Shown here one piece after another: positions 62,348 through 64,000 of a stretch of 64,000 bases of DNA. Source of the DNA: an uncultured Flavobacteriaceae bacterium (GTDB lineage Bacteria > Bacteroidota > Bacteroidia > Flavobacteriales > Flavobacteriaceae); contig CAJIYH010000005.1 in the NCBI GenBank assembly GCA_905181615.1, forward strand, positions 62,001-126,000. Direction: 5' to 3'. The position numbers and the translations under genes were made by a program. The notes beneath the pieces were generated by a model. The model saw nothing but the letters and a program-made list of their open reading frames with translations, did not search any database and had not been told where the DNA came from. Positions within the stretch are counted from its first letter, which is position 1. Every line of letters starts with the position of its first letter.

Positions 62348-63013
62348 TCAGTTGGGAGAAATTTTATCCGACAGAAGGGTATAATGAATTCCAAGCAATA
62401 AACCCGAGAAGGCACTTGTTTCTCTTTGAAGCGGGTTGGTGTTATTTTTCTGAAACTGATACTGTAAAGAGGCGCTGAACCGGTTCCTGACCTTGTAGTG
62501 AACAGCCGAAAGCATTCCAAAGCTGTCATTGAAAGTTCCCGAAGGATAAGAAACGGACTCATCTTCTAAATTGGCTGGTGGATCACCTTTTGTACTAAGA
62601 AAAAAATTATAGACAATACCCAATTCAATAACTACCTTTTTTACCGGATATAAGCGACCACTAAGCGGAACTGACAAAAATATAAGTTGGTCTTTAGAAG
62701 AGTCGGCTGCCAAGTCATAAGCATAGTTGATTCTGTGAAGCGTAACACCTGACCTCAACCCATAACTTTTCTTGAAATTGTATTGTACAGAAGCGCCAAT
62801 ACTCATACCTAATTTCCCTTTTGTTTCCCGATCAGAAGTATTGAATCGATTAAATAAAAGATGTGCATCATAATTCCATCTTCTTAAACCTATATTTTCT
62901 ATATCGGTCTTGCCGTACTGCTGAATCAAAAGATCTCCGCCTTGGCCACACGCTTTTTGTGAGCCAAGCAAACAGCCAAAAACCACTAGAAAAGACATGA
63001 GATGTTTAAACAT
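62348..63013 (-). CDS. Outer-membrane beta-barrel protein
   Basis: The 221-residue protein has a signal peptide (residues 1-23, ACGQ) and alternating strands with aromatic ends (GASVQYNFKKSYGLRSGVTL, SASLQYQFQKNNTNPLQ, LLLGIHYTLL). This fits a small eight- to ten-stranded barrel of the OmpA/OmpW-like or PorT-like kind. No plug or peptidoglycan domain is seen. Confidence 0.7.
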   Translation of the reverse strand: MFKHLMSFLVVFGCLLGSQKACGQGGDLLIQQYGKTDIENIGLRRWNYDAHLLFNRFNTSDRETKGKLGMSIGASVQYNFKKSYGLRSGVTLHRINYAYDLAADSSKDQLIFLSVPLSGRLYPVKKVVIELGIVYNFFLSTKGDPPANLEDESVSYPSGTFNDSFGMLSAVHYKVRNRFSASLQYQFQKNNTNPLQRETSAFSGLLLGIHYTLLSDKISPN

Positions 63014-63154
63014 AATACGGAAATATATACAATCTTAAAATTACGGAACTGTATTGACTTTAAGTTTAATTTTTAACTCATTTCAGCGATTTAACACTTT
63101 AAATAAAAGCTTACCTTTACTCTAAATCATAAGAACGCTTAAAAACAAGAACCT

Positions 63155-63283
63155 ATGTCAAGTAAATTTTTTGGAAACAGAACCGTAAAAAACGATGATA
63201 AGACAAGTGCTAAAAAAGCACCAAAAGCCAAAGGCGGCTCTAAAAGCAGCTCGATAGTCCGTAAAGCAGGTCGCGGAAAGTAA
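63155..63283 (+). CDS. 42-residue basic protein, conserved in Flavobacteria
   Basis: A short frame encodes MSSKFFGNRTVKNDDK... and ends SSIVRKAGRGK, with about 13 Lys or Arg. TTACCTTTA some 45 bases upstream resembles a promoter -7 box. Small proteins beginning MSSKFFGN and ending RKAGRGK recur in Flavobacteria as far as I recall. It is probably nucleic-acid or ribosome associated. Confidence 0.6.
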   Translation: MSSKFFGNRTVKNDDKTSAKKAPKAKGGSKSSSIVRKAGRGK

Positions 63284-63353
63284 TCGGTTTTTTGAGGTGA
63301 TGGAGCATTTAACTGTTCACTTCTGCTCTTATTCTGCTTAGACTTACTTTAGA

Positions 63354-64000
63354 TTATTTTCCGCAGGCATAGATAATACCACCTGGTTTTGTTTTGCTTT
63401 CAAAACTTGTGTTTGGTTTGTTTTTTGCTTTGTTGGTGTTATTTATTCCCAGAATTCCTTCCAAAACTTCCCTGGATTCATCAGTATTAGAAAAAACATT
63501 CATTCTTTCATCGTGAAGGAATCGTAAAGCTTCTTTATCTAAATCAGAAAAAACATCATTTACCCCAGGTCTATGATTAGGATGCATAATACTTGATTCT
63601 TCTGTTGTGTGTTTTAACCCTAAAATATGCCCTAACTCGTGTCTTATAGCCCATCTAATCACAACATTACTCGACACTGACTGGGAGTTAATAAAAACTT
63701 TTCCGGATTCTATATTACCGAAGTCATTAAACCACCATAGTGCATATCCATAATAATTTTCAAGCGGGATATCTTCAAATTCTGAATAAACACCTTTAAA
63801 AGTATGCGAATCAGTTCTCATCATATGAACATCAGAATCTGAAAGTTCTGTTACCTGATTAATTGAAAAGTCTTGATCATTGTTTAGTAAAAAATTTAAT
63901 TCTCTTACAAAAAGTCCTAACTCTTCCTTAAACTCGGATGTTAAAGATCCATCTAAAAATAGATTCATTTGCCTCCATTTTAAAGTATACACTGGACCAT
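63354..64000 (-). CDS. Matrixin-like (metzincin) metalloprotease, N-terminus outside window
   Basis: The frame is open to the right edge, so the signal peptide and start are missing; the GTG at 63992 is not necessarily the start. The zinc motif HELGHILGLKH and the Met-turn SIMHP are both present, as in matrixins (M10/M12-like). Residues ahead (IRWAIR) form the active-site helix. It is probably secreted, cutting extracellular proteins. The C-terminal 40 residues are polar and end ACGK. Confidence 0.85.
   Translation of the reverse strand, partial: GPVYTLKWRQMNLFLDGSLTSEFKEELGLFVRELNFLLNNDQDFSINQVTELSDSDVHMMRTDSHTFKGVYSEFEDIPLENYYGYALWWFNDFGNIESGKVFINSQSVSSNVVIRWAIRHELGHILGLKHTTEESSIMHPNHRPGVNDVFSDLDKEALRFLHDERMNVFSNTDESREVLEGILGINNTNKAKNKPNTSFESKTKPGGIIYACGK

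Overview
The window reads as chromosomal DNA of a marine-type Flavobacteriaceae (Bacteroidota). The reasons are AT-rich sequence, very few Shine-Dalgarno sites, promoter-like TAnnTTTG boxes, many short Sec or lipoprotein signal peptides, and lineage-typical genes: the SprE/PorW and GldH gliding/type IX secretion lipoproteins, Lacal_2735, DUF6341, DUF6427, DUF5687, DUF6168 and DUF4292 families, RicT-like PSP1 protein, and an ATP synthase operon that stops at atpG with no atpD or atpC following. No rRNA, tRNA, CRISPR array, insertion sequence or intact prophage was seen.

Layout. 1-11.8 kb: a cut-off NTF2-like gene, an SDR-like oxidoreductase, a tiny basic protein, a DUF1295 membrane enzyme paired with a saccharopine-dehydrogenase-like reductase, secreted hydrolases, an M28 membrane peptidase, and a minus-strand run encoding an epoxide-hydrolase-like protein, two small lipoproteins and two back-to-back DoxX-like proteins. 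11.9-20 kb: an exported M20 amidohydrolase, a LysR regulator and a complete histidine-degradation operon hutH-hutU-hutI-hutG, whose urocanase is the long animal-like form. 20-22.3 kb: a Gfo/Idh/MocA oxidoreductase with a DUF1080 (3-keto-glycoside hydrolase type) lipoprotein, then Lacal_2735. 22.3-26.7 kb: an eroded accessory stretch holding a penicillin-acylase relic, two small lipoproteins with related leaders, two fragments of a DUF5681/terminase-small-like gene, an exported methyltransferase and a DUF2237 protein.

26.7-34.6 kb: purD, DUF6341, glycosyltransferases, DUF6427, a PaaE-like ferredoxin reductase, and a DUF5687/ABC pair. 34.7-43.2 kb: sprE, bactofilin, AtpZ-like and DUF6168 proteins and atpB-E-F-H-A-G, packed on one strand and closed by a strong terminator. 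43.3-47.8 kb: dut, a sugar nucleotidyltransferase, a DUF4292 lipoprotein, an EnvC-like protein, and a HU/SPOR protein on the other strand. 47.8-49.4 kb: a second eroded zone with a decayed dprA, an orphan coding remnant and another NTF2-like lipoprotein with its leader repeat. 49.5-64 kb: trpS, plsC, a BASS symporter, recA, trhO, ricT-gldH-pbp1A, queD, a universal stress protein, an LpxR-like lipid A deacylase, two exported proteins of unknown role, a beta-barrel protein, a 42-residue basic protein and a metzincin protease cut by the window edge.

The most distinctive signals are a dispersed family of NTF2/SnoaL-like lipoprotein genes that share leader and terminator sequence and sit next to gene wreckage; the loss of dprA; the UROC1-like urocanase; an intercistronic hairpin directly after atpE; and small basic genes that are easily missed. 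I did not find a clear-cut new defence or mobile system.
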